Assembly (NCBI GenBank): GCA_003141315.1
Contig: PLLP01000007.1
Coordinates: forward strand, 1 to 55,796
Reading direction: 5' to 3'
Origin: Phycisphaerales bacterium
GTDB lineage: Bacteria; Planctomycetota; Phycisphaerae; Sedimentisphaerales; Anaerobacaceae
Length of the DNA: 55,796 nucleotides
The notes beneath the pieces were generated by a model. That model was not told the DNA's origin. It did not search any database and worked only from the letters and a program-made list of their open reading frames with translations. The position numbers and the translations under genes were made by a program. This document shows, one piece after another, positions 26,910 to 36,141 of this stretch; the stretch's first letter is position 1; every line of letters begins with the position of its first letter.

Positions 26910-28568
26910 ATGAATGTAGGTTCGTACATACTATCAACAGGTTCTCTGCCTATCGCCTGCGGCAGAATATCGCATACGGGTTCGAAAGGACTATCTGCCC
27001 GCGATAATGTTCAAACCGATACGCAAGACATCTCGCCGGCGGCTGCACAAAAAACAAAGGCCGATAAAAAGCCTGCTTTTCATATTACAAACACTGACGA
27101 TGACAAAGTTAAACCAAAAAATGATACCGCACAGCAGACAACAGAAGACACGAACTGCGAGGATGTGCAAACGGTTCCGGCAGAAAAACAAGAGGAAAAT
27201 CCCAATACGCCTGCGGCGAACACCGGCAGCGAGACAACCGCGGCATCTGTAATTGCTTACATGGTATCGGCTGGTGCGAATGATTTGAAACCTGCTGAAC
27301 CGGCGCCAGCATCTACTGTTGTTGTGGAAGAATTGACAAATGTTTCACAAACAACAAGCCAACCTGCCCTGAAAAGCATAGCCAATCTGCCAAATCTGCC
27401 GACACTGCAAAATTTACCGAATATACCAAATCCGCAAAATCTGCCGACTCTGCAAAACACACTAAAGGCGGATTCGGCGCAGGCAAACAATTCGCCGGCA
27501 GTACAGCAAAATGTTTTGCCGGCAATACAAAATGACAACATAGAGACGACTGATAATCCCAAACAGACCAGCGAGGATGATAAAAGCCAGGTGATTCAAT
27601 CCGCCATAGGCGGACAGCAGGCAACCGGCACCCCTGCTTTGCAGGAAACCGAAGGAACAAAGGAAACAAAAGTTCAACAGATTGAAAACCAGGTTACGCA
27701 AACAACCACATCCGCAAATAAGCAAGAGACAACGACTATTCCAAATCTTCAGGCGGCTGTGGAAACGGCTTATGCAAATTATGCAAACCAGTCAGGCGAA
27801 TTGCCAAATAAGGTTCAGCCTGAACAGGCGGCAGGGAAAACCAGCCAATCCAAAACCAAGATTCACCAGGGAAATTCTCTTCATCAGCAAACAGATGCAC
27901 AAACAAGTTCAAGCAGCACCCTGAATAAGACACAAACCCTGCAGCCTGAAGGCCAAAAGAATCCGCCTTTGGCGGACAAAGCCAACAGTAAAGATTCGAG
28001 CGGCAATGAATCCGCATTCAGCGGGCTAAATAATAATTCGCAGGTTCAGAGCGACCAGAAAATTTTGGCTGCTGAACAGACATCGAAGGACAGCCAAAAC
28101 ACCAGGCTTGCGACTGATTTATCGGGGCAGGTTCAGGAATCGGCCAAGGCGCTTTTGCAGTCGAATAAAAGCGAGGTGACGATAAGGCTCAATCCGCCGG
28201 AACTGGGCAGCGTATGCCTTAAGGTGAGCGACAACGGCAACCAGATAAGCGGCGTGCTGCAGGTATCAAGGCCGGAAACACGACACGAGATTCAGCAGAT
28301 GCTGCCGGACATAATCCGAAATCTCGAAGATGCCGGCATCAGCATCAAGCGGTTCGATGTGGTTCTCAACAACCCGTCCGACCAGCCCGCCTTTGGCGGG
28401 CAGCAGCAATCTCTATACCAGCAAAATAACCAGCAGAGCTACAATCCCGGCAGCGGAACCGGATACCAATCCGTTAATTATTTATTTAACGATGCCGGCC
28501 AATACCAGAAGGCAGGCGCCGTCCAGGGCGCCAGCGCAGGGGCCAGCTCATTAAATATTTTAATGTAA
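26910..28568 (+). CDS. fliK: FliK-like flagellar hook-length control protein
   Basis: 552 residues. The N-terminal 400 residues are low-complexity (Gln, Asn, Thr, Pro, Ala), including a run of NLPNLPTLQ-type repeats (about residues 160-180). The C-terminal domain (about 425-495) is the Flg_hook type: SEVTIRLNPPELGSVCLKV, then SGVLQVSRPETRHEIQQML and DIIRNLEDAGISIKRFDV. FliK is secreted through the growing hook and switches export specificity. The frame opens at a TTG (26892), but the ATG at 26910 fits the promoter better. Three TCCGCC-type palindromes lie inside the coding sequence. No flgD or flgE follows; the gene stands alone. Confidence 0.87.
   Translation: MNVGSYILSTGSLPIACGRISHTGSKGLSARDNVQTDTQDISPAAAQKTKADKKPAFHITNTDDDKVKPKNDTAQQTTEDTNCEDVQTVPAEKQEENPNTPAANTGSETTAASVIAYMVSAGANDLKPAEPAPASTVVVEELTNVSQTTSQPALKSIANLPNLPTLQNLPNIPNPQNLPTLQNTLKADSAQANNSPAVQQNVLPAIQNDNIETTDNPKQTSEDDKSQVIQSAIGGQQATGTPALQETEGTKETKVQQIENQVTQTTTSANKQETTTIPNLQAAVETAYANYANQSGELPNKVQPEQAAGKTSQSKTKIHQGNSLHQQTDAQTSSSSTLNKTQTLQPEGQKNPPLADKANSKDSSGNESAFSGLNNNSQVQSDQKILAAEQTSKDSQNTRLATDLSGQVQESAKALLQSNKSEVTIRLNPPELGSVCLKVSDNGNQISGVLQVSRPETRHEIQQMLPDIIRNLEDAGISIKRFDVVLNNPSDQPAFGGQQQSLYQQNNQQSYNPGSGTGYQSVNYLFNDAGQYQKAGAVQGASAGASSLNILM
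27600..27614. repeat. Palindrome TCCGCC-ATA-GGCGGA inside fliK
   Basis: Perfect 6-bp arms, read here as Ser-Ala-Ile-Gly-Gly. Followed by CAGCAGGCAA; the copy at 28386 is followed by CAGCAGCAA. Confidence 0.7.
27962..27976. repeat. Palindrome TCCGCC-TTT-GGCGGA inside fliK
   Basis: Same element as at 27600 but in another reading frame, encoding Pro-Pro-Leu-Ala-Asp. Confidence 0.7.
28386..28400. repeat. Palindrome CCCGCC-TTT-GGCGGG inside fliK
   Basis: Third copy in fliK, encoding Pro-Ala-Phe-Gly-Gly, just after the Flg_hook domain. Confidence 0.7.
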
Positions 28569-28605
28569 AACCATCCACCTTATTCCTTGCCGTTTATAGC
28601 TCTTA

Positions 28606-29448
28606 TCATGATTTGTTGTAGTTTGCAGCAGCAAAGCCGGACGCAAACTTTACAGCGGCACAGACGGCAAGTATCACACCGAATACGGTTACCACCGACG
28701 CACCCGTGGGCAAATCCCATTTTGCAGAGGCGTAAAGCCCCGCCACGCTCGCAATAAATCCCAGCCCCCAGCCAATCAGCAATCGCTGCATAACCCCTTT
28801 GACGAAAAACATCGCACAAACCGCCGGCACCACGAGGTAGCTGAATACGAGCAGCACACCTGCCATCCGCACCGAACTTGTGACGACAAAGCCGAAGGTG
28901 ATGTAAAAAATAAAATCCCAGAAACGAATCCACAGACCATTTTGCTGCGCCAGTTTCGGATTCATCGAAACAAGCAGGAATTTTTTCCGCAGCAAAAAAT
29001 GCAGAACGCCGACAGCAAGATAAATTGCGGAGACTTTTATTATTTGCGGCCAGGTGACAAAGAGGATACTTCCGACCAGCATATCCTTTATCGCCTCCTC
29101 GCCGTGCGGCGCCCTGTCGAGGACGAGAATAGCAGCGGCGGAGCTTACGGCATAGACGATGCCGATGATTGCCTCCTGCGGGACGGATTCATCACGAACC
29201 CGTCCCAGGGCGAATAACCCCGCGCCAACAAAGGTAAAGCCAAGGGCAATCAGATACGCCTCTGTGCTGTGCAGTTCATATCCGGCCAATAACGCTACTG
29301 TACTGCCAAGCGCTGCCACCTGCGCCAAAGCCAAGTCAACAAAGATTACGCCGCGCGAGACAATGTGAATACCGAGATAGCAATGTATTCCGGTAAGTAT
29401 CAGGCACGCTGCAAACGCCGGCAACAGCAATTCCATCATCCCGTTCAT
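28606..29448 (-). CDS. Metal (Zn/Mn) ABC transporter permease, ZnuB/MntB type
   Basis: 280 residues with seven or eight membrane helices. The family segments are present: IHCYLGIHIVSRGVIFVDLALAQVAALGS (two parts, residues 20-50), SAAAILVLD, and FVVTSSVRMAGVLLVFSYLVVP. It would carry a divalent metal across the inner membrane. Its ATG overlaps the stop of the binding-protein gene by four bases (ATGA). The partner ATPase is not in this operon. Confidence 0.92.
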   Translation of the reverse strand: MNGMMELLLPAFAACLILTGIHCYLGIHIVSRGVIFVDLALAQVAALGSTVALLAGYELHSTEAYLIALGFTFVGAGLFALGRVRDESVPQEAIIGIVYAVSSAAAILVLDRAPHGEEAIKDMLVGSILFVTWPQIIKVSAIYLAVGVLHFLLRKKFLLVSMNPKLAQQNGLWIRFWDFIFYITFGFVVTSSVRMAGVLLVFSYLVVPAVCAMFFVKGVMQRLLIGWGLGFIASVAGLYASAKWDLPTGASVVTVFGVILAVCAAVKFASGFAAANYNKS

Positions 29449-30386
29449 TTGGACTCCCCTTTTAACGCATCGCTTAATTGTGTGACAATATTATCCAGCA
29501 TCGCTATATAATCCTTCACCTGTTCATTAACAGCATTTGGAACAACGACCACTTTTGCACCAGTCTTCTTCGCCACTGCGTCGGCATCATCGCGGTTATA
29601 AAACAGCTCCATTAAAATAATTTTCACTTTTTCCGATTTCATCGTATTTATCACTTCGAGTATATGCCCCGGTCCCGGCGGAATTCCCGGCTTCGGCTCA
29701 AGCTCAGCGACCACGTCAAGATTGAATCGGTTGGCGAAATAAGGCCAACTGCGATGATAGGTGACAATTTTTGAATGTTCAAATGGCTTGAGTTTGACAA
29801 CCCAGCCAGCCATAGCATTATCCAGCTTTGAATTGAACGCAACCAAGTTTCGGTCGTAATCATTTGCATCGGCGGGGTCGAGTTGTTTGAGACGCTGGCA
29901 GATATTTTTCGCTATGATTTTGCCGTTATAAGGGTCAAGCCAGTAATGCGGGTTACCCATAGGATGAACGTCTCCCATAGAACGGTCTATTTTCCCTGCG
30001 GGAACCTCCAGTTTCAAAATTCCTTCGGAGACATCCAAATGGCCGGGTGCATTGATTTGTATCCGCGGATTACGCGACCCCTGAAGAATCAAGCCTTCAT
30101 AACCGATTTCGAGTTCCAGGCCGACTCGTATCCAAAGGTCTGCTTTTCTGGCCTTCATCATAAAACTCGGTTTGGCCTGAATGAAATGCGGGTCTTCATC
30201 GCCGGAACCGATTGAGGCAACCGACACGTGTTTGCCGCCGACCGACTCTGCTATTGACGCAAGATTTGAAGTTGTTGTTAAGACATTTAGTTTATCCGCA
30301 CCCAGACATCGTCCGGCAGGCTGGATAAACAAGACACTCAAAATGAAGCAGGGTAAAAACGTCCATTGAAATTTAATTGAATTCAT
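29445..30386 (-). CDS. Metal ABC transporter substrate-binding protein, ZnuA-like
   Basis: 313 residues with signal peptide (about 1-29). Cluster A-I features: VLTTTSNLASIAESVGG, the metal His in EDPHFIQAKP, GNPHYWLDP with the second His, TYHRSWPYFANRF with the third, and VVVVPNAVNEQVKDY near the end. There is no long His-rich loop, only DVHPMGNPH. Zinc or manganese is likely; which one is not decided. A strong GGAGG sits seven bases before the start. It lies 16 bp after the barrel-protein gene. Confidence 0.9.
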   Translation of the reverse strand: MNSIKFQWTFLPCFILSVLFIQPAGRCLGADKLNVLTTTSNLASIAESVGGKHVSVASIGSGDEDPHFIQAKPSFMMKARKADLWIRVGLELEIGYEGLILQGSRNPRIQINAPGHLDVSEGILKLEVPAGKIDRSMGDVHPMGNPHYWLDPYNGKIIAKNICQRLKQLDPADANDYDRNLVAFNSKLDNAMAGWVVKLKPFEHSKIVTYHRSWPYFANRFNLDVVAELEPKPGIPPGPGHILEVINTMKSEKVKIILMELFYNRDDADAVAKKTGAKVVVVPNAVNEQVKDYIAMLDNIVTQLSDALKGESK

Positions 30387-30402
30387 AATTGACCTCCTTT
30401 TG

Positions 30403-31743
30403 TTAGTATTGATGTGCCGGATGCAGCCCTGTCAGGAAATCTAACTGCAGCCATATTTCATTTCTGTTCACATTTCCCGCGTAATTCTCTCCATCGGTAT
30501 GCTCGAACTGCACTCGCCAAAACATAAATTCGCTCTGGCGAAACGTAAGACCCGTCGTATAAGAATTTTCATGCAGGCTGCTGCTGTCTGGAAACTCGGT
30601 AAAATCATATCGTCCGAATACGCTCCACCTTCTGTCGAACTGATATTCGAGCGAGCTATACCAGCCATACGAGTCCACCGTATCAGCGTCGCCTTGCTGC
30701 TTTTGGCTGAATAGAGCTTCGTTCATCCAGGTAAGAGATTTGTAAAGGCCCTGCTGAGGATGTCGCCACTTATAGGTTAAATCCAGCCCTTCGAGATAAG
30801 TCCTGTGCGGCCCGCCGGTTTTGTCATTGGCACCCGCAGCGAAACTGCCGCCAAGCTCGATGCCGGAGGCTTTGTCTATGTCGAAGAAATTCTTAAGATG
30901 CGTGACATACATAAAATCGCCTGCCTGCGAACCACCAAAGCTTGCCTCGTTTCCGTTATTTTGAACGTCAAACGTAAGCTGCATATAATTATCCCACGGA
31001 TTTGGAACCAGCCACGAAAGCTCGGCGCCGCCGTCGTTCAAACCTTCGTCGCCGAAAAATTTTCTGATTACGTTGGGCCTGTCCACCCAGGGCATAGCGT
31101 GGGTATGATACATATTGGCCTTTCCGAAGGCAGAGTAAAACTTACCAGCCCGCACCTGCAGGTCATAAGGCAGTGTTGTAAAAGTAAAATATCCTTCTTC
31201 GATATCGGGCTTATATTCCCCGTCATCCTGTCTTTCAATGGCCAGAATTAAATCTGCCCGTCCATAAGGGTCAACAGGGCTGGAAAACCCGAACTCAACT
31301 TCCCTGAGCTGCGCCCTTGAGGTCTTTGCGGCTGTCAGACTATCCGGCGTTTCGCCTTTGGGATTCACTCCTCCGTGAAAGATAAAATCGCCTATCGCCG
31401 AAATATCAGGATTAAAACTCTGATAGCCCGGCGACGCCGGTGCTTGTATCTGTCCAACATAAGTCGCAACCGGCGCCTGGGGCTGACCCGGTTCAATTGT
31501 CTTCGTTTCTTTTGCTGCACCGGCCTGGTTTTGTTTCAAAAGCTCGATTTCCTCTCTGAGAATTTTCATCTCCGCAGTGTGCCTGTCATTTGCGTCTTTC
31601 ATTGCCTTTTGCAGTTCAGCCACCTGTTTCTGCAGGGATTGCAGTTCGCTGCCGGAAGGAATTTCCTGCTCTGCAAAACCATAGCTGTTAAAAAACAGGA
31701 TTATGAAAAAGCAAAAACTATACCTGATTGATGGTATGCGCAT
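30403..31743 (-). CDS. Outer-membrane beta-barrel protein with coiled-coil N-terminus, linked to metal uptake
   Basis: 446 residues: signal peptide (1-24), short coiled coil (about 30-72, QSLQKQVAELQKAMKDAN), Pro/Gln linker, then a barrel of alternating strands (YGRADLILAIERQDDG, DLQVRAGKFYSAFGKANM, TFDVQNNGNE and YSSLEYQFDRRWSVFGRYDF) ending in a strand-like LQLDFLTGLHPAHQY. Proteins of this build are often encoded with zinc ABC importers and are thought to pass metal over the outer membrane; the link here is by operon position. GGAGATAAAA precedes the ATG. Confidence 0.82.
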   Translation of the reverse strand: MRIPSIRYSFCFFIILFFNSYGFAEQEIPSGSELQSLQKQVAELQKAMKDANDRHTAEMKILREEIELLKQNQAGAAKETKTIEPGQPQAPVATYVGQIQAPASPGYQSFNPDISAIGDFIFHGGVNPKGETPDSLTAAKTSRAQLREVEFGFSSPVDPYGRADLILAIERQDDGEYKPDIEEGYFTFTTLPYDLQVRAGKFYSAFGKANMYHTHAMPWVDRPNVIRKFFGDEGLNDGGAELSWLVPNPWDNYMQLTFDVQNNGNEASFGGSQAGDFMYVTHLKNFFDIDKASGIELGGSFAAGANDKTGGPHRTYLEGLDLTYKWRHPQQGLYKSLTWMNEALFSQKQQGDADTVDSYGWYSSLEYQFDRRWSVFGRYDFTEFPDSSSLHENSYTTGLTFRQSEFMFWRVQFEHTDGENYAGNVNRNEIWLQLDFLTGLHPAHQY

Positions 31744-31833
31744 ATTTTTATCTCCATAGATTCGATATAAAAAGATTTACCGTCTTCGCCTGTAGGCTAG
31801 CGGAAAAATGAATGAAAAGAGTTCTAATATGAA

Positions 31834-32127
31834 TCAGGAGATAAAAGGCGGCCCTCGCGGGGATTGCGAGGCAAGGGAAACATCCTGCACGAAAACAGAT
31901 GTGAATATAAATGGTCTCTCTGTTACGGCGGCGATGAAACCGGTATGCACTGTGAATTCGAGAGAAATTGCCTTAACGGATGCAATGTGAATACAGAGGG
32001 TGCATTTGTCGCTGTTATGACTGCTGCCGCAGGATTGGTGAATATGCGCCGCCTGCAAAACACCTGCGTTCGTCATAGTCACGAACAAAACGGCTGCGAT
32101 TACGATTATGCGATGAAGCTGCTTCAC
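31834..32127 (-). CDS. Small exported Cys/His protein at the head of the metal-uptake operon
   Basis: 97 residues from a GTG at 32127. Signal peptide (about 1-27, ending LQAAH) is followed by HIHQSCGSSHNSDKCTLCIH, a dense set of four His and three Cys suited to metal binding, then a hydrophobic segment. Small proteins of this shape (DUF2946-like) are frequent beside metal transporters. It is the first gene after a divergent promoter, 90 bp before the barrel-protein gene. The ribosome site is weak (GGGA), so the start is moderately sure. Confidence 0.65.
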   Translation of the reverse strand: MKQLHRIIVIAAVLFVTMTNAGVLQAAHIHQSCGSSHNSDKCTLCIHIASVKAISLEFTVHTGFIAAVTERPFIFTSVFVQDVSLASQSPRGPPFIS

Positions 32128-32163
32128 AAATTTTTTCCCGTTTCTGAGAGTTTAATTGGATAA

Positions 32164-32191
32164 AGTATAACAGGATTAGAGCTTGGCACAA
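32164..32191 (-). promoter_or_regulatory. Promoter of the metal-uptake operon, with a Zur-like half-site
   Basis: Minus strand TTGTGC, 16 bp, TATACT. The -10 region reads TGTTATACTTTA, which contains the TGTTATA half of the enterobacterial Zur box; the other half is not conserved. Zinc repression is therefore only a suggestion. Confidence 0.4.
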
Positions 32192-32207
32192 GAAAAAAAA
32201 GAGGAGG

Positions 32208-32236
32208 TTGTTTTGACGGCCTGTTTCGGTTATATT
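32208..32236 (+). promoter_or_regulatory. Promoter of tRNA-Ala(CGC)
   Basis: TTGTTT, 17 bp, TATATT, ending 20 bp before the tRNA. It is divergent from the metal-uptake promoter. Confidence 0.5.
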
Positions 32237-32256
32237 ATCCGGCGTATCCGGTTTCC

Positions 32257-32327
32257 GGGGACGTGGTGTAACGGGAGCACATGGCGGTCGCATCGCCGAA
32301 ATGAGGGTTCGATTCCCTTCGTCTCCA
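32257..32327 (+). tRNA. tRNA-Ala (anticodon CGC)
   Basis: 71 bases fold as a full cloverleaf: acceptor GGGGACG/CGTCTCC, D stem GTGT/GCAC with loop AACGGGA, anticodon stem TGGCG/CGCCG with loop GTCGCAT (anticodon CGC), four-base variable loop, T stem GAGGG/CCCTT with loop TTCGATT, and discriminator A. The acceptor has the G3-U70 wobble that marks alanine tRNAs. CCA is not encoded. Confidence 0.95.
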
Positions 32328-32505
32328 CTCTCGTATTGAGTGATGCTCGCGATTATAGGCGACAATCATACTTATTAATCCATCCTGCTGCTCTATTATC
32401 TGCGGAATGAAATTGTGGCATAAAACCTCTTTGCAATTGAACAGAAAAGTAATTATAATGGTCCGCCGTAACGCAATGGAAAAATTTAAGCCAGGGGTCC
32501 ATAAA

Positions 32506-33486
32506 ATGGAAACAGTAATAAAAAGGATTTTGGTGGTATTTGCGGCAGCAGTGCTGTTCCCTGCGGCGGCAGGTGTGGCGGATACCTACCGGCTGGAAAA
32601 AGACGGGCAACTACGGGTAATCGACAGCAATGACAAGTTTGCGGTCGCAGCAGCGAATATAAAGAAGCTGGGGCAGGAAGGCAAAACGGGAGAGCTGAAA
32701 AAGGCGCTGGCGGATTTGAAGGGAGATTTTCCGGAGATTGCAGGCGCCGAATATGACGCTTTTACAAAGGCAGAGCTGCAGTTTGCCGCAGGTAAATATG
32801 AAAAGGCGTTTAAATCTTACGAAAAGTTCCTGAACAGATTTTCGGAAAGCCGTTTTTACCCGGCTGCCCTCGACAGGGAGTTTGCGATTGGAATGGCATA
32901 CCTTCAGGGCAGGAAGAAAAGGGTGCTTGGCATATTCAGAATTTCCGGATTCGATGAAGGCGCAAAGGTAATGGAAAAGATTGCCGACCGTTCAGGCGAT
33001 TTGCCAATAGCAATCAAGGCGCTTGTGTCGGTGGCAGAGGCTTACGAGAAAAAAAAGATGTTCGAAGAGGCTTACCAGCAGTGGTCTCTTGTTTCGGGCC
33101 GCTGGCCAGGCGGCGAGACAGGAAGGGATGCGCTTCTGGCGATGGCCCGCTGCCAGCATGCACTTTACAGGGGGCCGTATTACGACAGCTCGTGCCTGTT
33201 GAGTGCAAAAGGCTACTATGAGAGATTCAAGCTTGTTTATCCTGAAGACGCCAAAAGCCTTGATATAGACCAAAGACTGAAACTTATCGACGAGCAGATG
33301 GCCTACAAAAAATACAATATCGGAAAGTATTACCAGAGGACGCAGGATAAAAAGAGTGTGGTTGAGGGAGTAAGCCCAGCGTCGCTCTATTACGATATGG
33401 TTGTGCATGACTGGCCGGAGAGCAAGGCGGCGGAACTTGCGAAAACAGCCGCTGCCGGGAACGAAAAACCTAAGGGAGGAAAATGA
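32506..33486 (+). CDS. Exported TPR protein, BamD/YfiO-like
   Basis: 326 residues from the ATG at 32506, which has AGGGG eight bases ahead; the frame extends 33 codons further up without support. Signal peptide about 1-24. Tetratricopeptide-like helices include YDAFTKAELQFAAGKYEKAF, then KSYEKFLNRFSESRFYPAAL, and a later ALLAMARCQHALYRGPYYDS. This arrangement resembles the outer-membrane assembly lipoprotein BamD, but no lipobox Cys is seen, so a soluble periplasmic TPR protein is equally possible. Its end overlaps the LptE-like gene by four bases (ATGA). Confidence 0.7.
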   Translation: METVIKRILVVFAAAVLFPAAAGVADTYRLEKDGQLRVIDSNDKFAVAAANIKKLGQEGKTGELKKALADLKGDFPEIAGAEYDAFTKAELQFAAGKYEKAFKSYEKFLNRFSESRFYPAALDREFAIGMAYLQGRKKRVLGIFRISGFDEGAKVMEKIADRSGDLPIAIKALVSVAEAYEKKKMFEEAYQQWSLVSGRWPGGETGRDALLAMARCQHALYRGPYYDSSCLLSAKGYYERFKLVYPEDAKSLDIDQRLKLIDEQMAYKKYNIGKYYQRTQDKKSVVEGVSPASLYYDMVVHDWPESKAAELAKTAAAGNEKPKGGK

Positions 33487-34022
33487 AGAAGGTGAGCCTT
33501 TTGGAAAATCCCGAACGGCTGCGAGACGGTTTTCTCGCGATGCTGTGTATTTTTATCAGCGCGGCGGCGGTCGGCTGCAGCGGATACAGCAATAAATCGC
33601 TCTACCCGCAGGGTGTCAAAAGTGTTTGCGTGCTGATGTTCGACAACGACAGCTTCAGGCGCGGCGTAGAATACCAGCTTACCGACGCACTGGCAAAACG
33701 GATTGAGGCTGTGACGCCTTATAAGGTTATTTCAAACAGGGAAAAGGCAGATACGATTATCAGCGGCAGGATTAAGGCTGTCGATTCGGTTGTGCTTTCC
33801 GTTGAAAGGCAGACCGGCAGAGCTCTTGAAAAAGAGGTAAGGCTTACCGCTGTAGTAAAGTGGGAAAACCTGCTGACGGGAAAATATCTTCTCGATAATG
33901 AAACCATAAGCGCAACGGCGACATTTTCCGAATGGCAGCAGCAGAGCTTCGAATATGCTTCGACACTGGCGGCAAACAAACTGGCGGAAAAAATCGTAGA
34001 GAGAATGGAAAATAAATGGTAG
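33483..34022 (+). CDS. LptE-like outer-membrane lipoprotein
   Basis: 179 residues. A hydrophobic signal ends in the lipobox AAAVGC, then GYSNKSLYPQGVKSVCVLMF, RRGVEYQLTDALAKRIE and KADTIISGRIKAVD follow: the pattern of the LptE family, which plugs the LptD barrel and helps place lipopolysaccharide. No lptD is nearby. GGGAGG precedes the ATG closely. It is coupled to the TPR gene before it. Confidence 0.8.
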   Translation: MKKVSLLENPERLRDGFLAMLCIFISAAAVGCSGYSNKSLYPQGVKSVCVLMFDNDSFRRGVEYQLTDALAKRIEAVTPYKVISNREKADTIISGRIKAVDSVVLSVERQTGRALEKEVRLTAVVKWENLLTGKYLLDNETISATATFSEWQQQSFEYASTLAANKLAEKIVERMENKW

Positions 34023-34113
34023 AAGGGGTATTTCTACAAACAGGATTCATAAAGCAGACAGAAATAATTGTGTCTGCAATAATCAGGCATAAACAGATAA
34101 AAGAAAAGATTAT

Positions 34114-36102
34114 ATGAACGGACAGGACAACAAACCAAATCAAACGCCGACAGGGCCGAGAAAGCCAACGCTGCCGGGCTACAAAAATAATCCTTTAAGC
34201 TGGCTGCTGCTCGGCGTGGCGGTCTTCGTATTAATAACGTGGATAATGCAGCGTACCAATCCGCAGCCGGTGCGGTACGATGAGTTTCTCCATTACGTCG
34301 AGGCGGGACAGGTTGACACCGTCACCGTTAAGGATTACGAAATTGAAGGCAAGTTCAACGAAGCGGGATTGACCGAGCGGCAGAAGGAAAACAAGGACGC
34401 CAAAGACACATTCGTCGTCTATTATAATCCGCAGGTTCACGGCACACAGCTCGGCGAAATTCTCGAAAAGTATAACGTCAAGCAGGAAACAAAACCGCCT
34501 CAGACAACACTTATTAATATTTTCAGCATGCTTTTCCCGGTAGTGCTTCTGCTGGTTCTCTTTTATTTCCTCTTCGCCCGCAATATCCGCAGCGGTCCCG
34601 GCGGGATGCTGATGAGCTTCGGTCGGAGCAAGCACCGGCTGCACGGCAAAGACAAGACAAAAGTGACCTTCGACGATGTTGCCGGCATCGACGAGGCGAA
34701 GGAAGAGGTCGCCGAGATTATCGAGTTCTTGAGGAACCCGAAGAAATTCCAGCGTCTTGGCGGCAGAATACCGCGCGGCGTCCTGCTGATAGGGCCGCCG
34801 GGCTGCGGAAAAACGCTGCTCGCAAAGGCAATCGCGGGCGAAGCGGACGTGCCGTTTTTAAGCATATCAGGAAGCGACTTTGTCGAGATGTTCGTAGGCG
34901 TTGGCGCTTCGAGGGTGCGTGATTTGTTCAAGCAGGCAAAAGATAATTCGCCGTGCATAATATTCCTCGACGAAATTGATGCCATCGGCAGACGCAGGGG
35001 AATGGGCAACGTAAGCGGCGGACACGACGAAAGAGAGCAGACGCTGAATGCCATCCTCGTCGAGATGGACGGATTCGATACGAACGACCAGGTGATAGTC
35101 ATCGCCGCCACAAACCGCAGCGATATTCTCGACCCGGCACTTACAAGGCCGGGCAGGTTCGACAGGCAGGTGGTTGTGCCGCTGCCCGATTTGAAAGGGA
35201 GGGTTGAAATTCTCGGCGTTCATGCCAAAAAGATTAAAATGGGACCTGATACGGACCTTGAAAGATTGGGCAGGGGAACACCTATGTTCAGCGGTGCGGA
35301 CCTGGCAGCAATTATCAACGAATCGGCACTTCTCGCCACAATGGAGGAAAAAGAGTATGTCGAGATGAACGACCTCGAGGAGGCCCGCGACAAAGTTCGC
35401 TGGGGCAAGGCCAAGAAGAGCAGACTCGTCGATAAACAGGAAAAGGAAATCACCGCCTATCACGAGGCGGGCCACACACTGGTGCAGTCGCTTTTAAAGG
35501 ATGCCGACCCGCTTCACAAGGTGAGCATTATCCCGCGCGGGCCGATGGGCGGCGCGACGTTCTCGCTGCCTGAAAAGGACAGGAATATTTTCACCAAGAA
35601 ATATTGTATGGCGCTTCTGAAGGTCTGTTTCGGCGGGAGAATCGCAGAGGAGATTTTCTGCGGTGATATATCGAGCGGGGCAGAATCGGATATCAAACAA
35701 TCGACGCAGATTTCCCGGCAAATGGTGCTTACGTGGGGAATGAGCGAAACGCTCGGGCCAATAAATTACGGCCCGGATATTTTTGTGAACGATATGTATG
35801 CGATGCCAGGCGAAAAGGAATATTCGGAAAACACAGCCGAGGAAATCGACAAAGAAGTCAAAAGGCTTACGGGTTTAGCCTACAACCAGGCACGGGAACT
35901 GATAGAAGCCAACAGGGACAATGTCGAAAAAATCGCAAAGGCCCTGCTTAAATACGAGACGCTCGATGCCGCTGACGTCAAGGTGATTCTCGACGGGGGC
36001 GTAATCGATAAACCGACCGTGACGGAGCTGCTGGCAGCCGAGCAAAAGAAAAAAGAGTCGCAGAACGGTCAAGCCGAAAGCAAACGGCAGGAAACCAAAT
36101 AA
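34114..36102 (+). CDS. ftsH: ATP-dependent zinc metalloprotease FtsH
   Basis: 662 residues. Two N-terminal membrane helices (about 28-47 and 132-155) flank a periplasmic domain. The AAA module has Walker A GPPGCGKT (227-234), Walker [10 protein letters not shown], and the second-region motif [14 protein letters not shown]. The protease domain has zinc motif HEAGH (450-454). It degrades membrane and some cytosolic proteins. The C-terminus is Lys/Gln-rich. Confidence 0.97.
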   Translation: MNGQDNKPNQTPTGPRKPTLPGYKNNPLSWLLLGVAVFVLITWIMQRTNPQPVRYDEFLHYVEAGQVDTVTVKDYEIEGKFNEAGLTERQKENKDAKDTFVVYYNPQVHGTQLGEILEKYNVKQETKPPQTTLINIFSMLFPVVLLLVLFYFLFARNIRSGPGGMLMSFGRSKHRLHGKDKTKVTFDDVAGIDEAKEEVAEIIEFLRNPKKFQRLGGRIPRGVLLIGPPGCGKTLLAKAIAGEADVPFLSISGSDFVEMFVGVGASRVRDLFKQAKDNSPCIIFLDEIDAIGRRRGMGNVSGGHDEREQTLNAILVEMDGFDTNDQVIVIAATNRSDILDPALTRPGRFDRQVVVPLPDLKGRVEILGVHAKKIKMGPDTDLERLGRGTPMFSGADLAAIINESALLATMEEKEYVEMNDLEEARDKVRWGKAKKSRLVDKQEKEITAYHEAGHTLVQSLLKDADPLHKVSIIPRGPMGGATFSLPEKDRNIFTKKYCMALLKVCFGGRIAEEIFCGDISSGAESDIKQSTQISRQMVLTWGMSETLGPINYGPDIFVNDMYAMPGEKEYSENTAEEIDKEVKRLTGLAYNQARELIEANRDNVEKIAKALLKYETLDAADVKVILDGGVIDKPTVTELLAAEQKKKESQNGQAESKRQETK

Positions 36103-36141
36103 GGGCAGAAAGCCTTCATTTGAAACAACCCCGGAGTTTTT

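Noticed and set aside
32180-32200. TGGCAC at 32184 as a sigma-54 site
   Set aside because: No GC at the -12 position follows at the right distance.
32015-32365. Minus-strand 116-codon frame across tRNA-Ala(CGC)
   Set aside because: Antisense of the tRNA and of its promoter; the small exported Cys/His protein in another frame is better supported.
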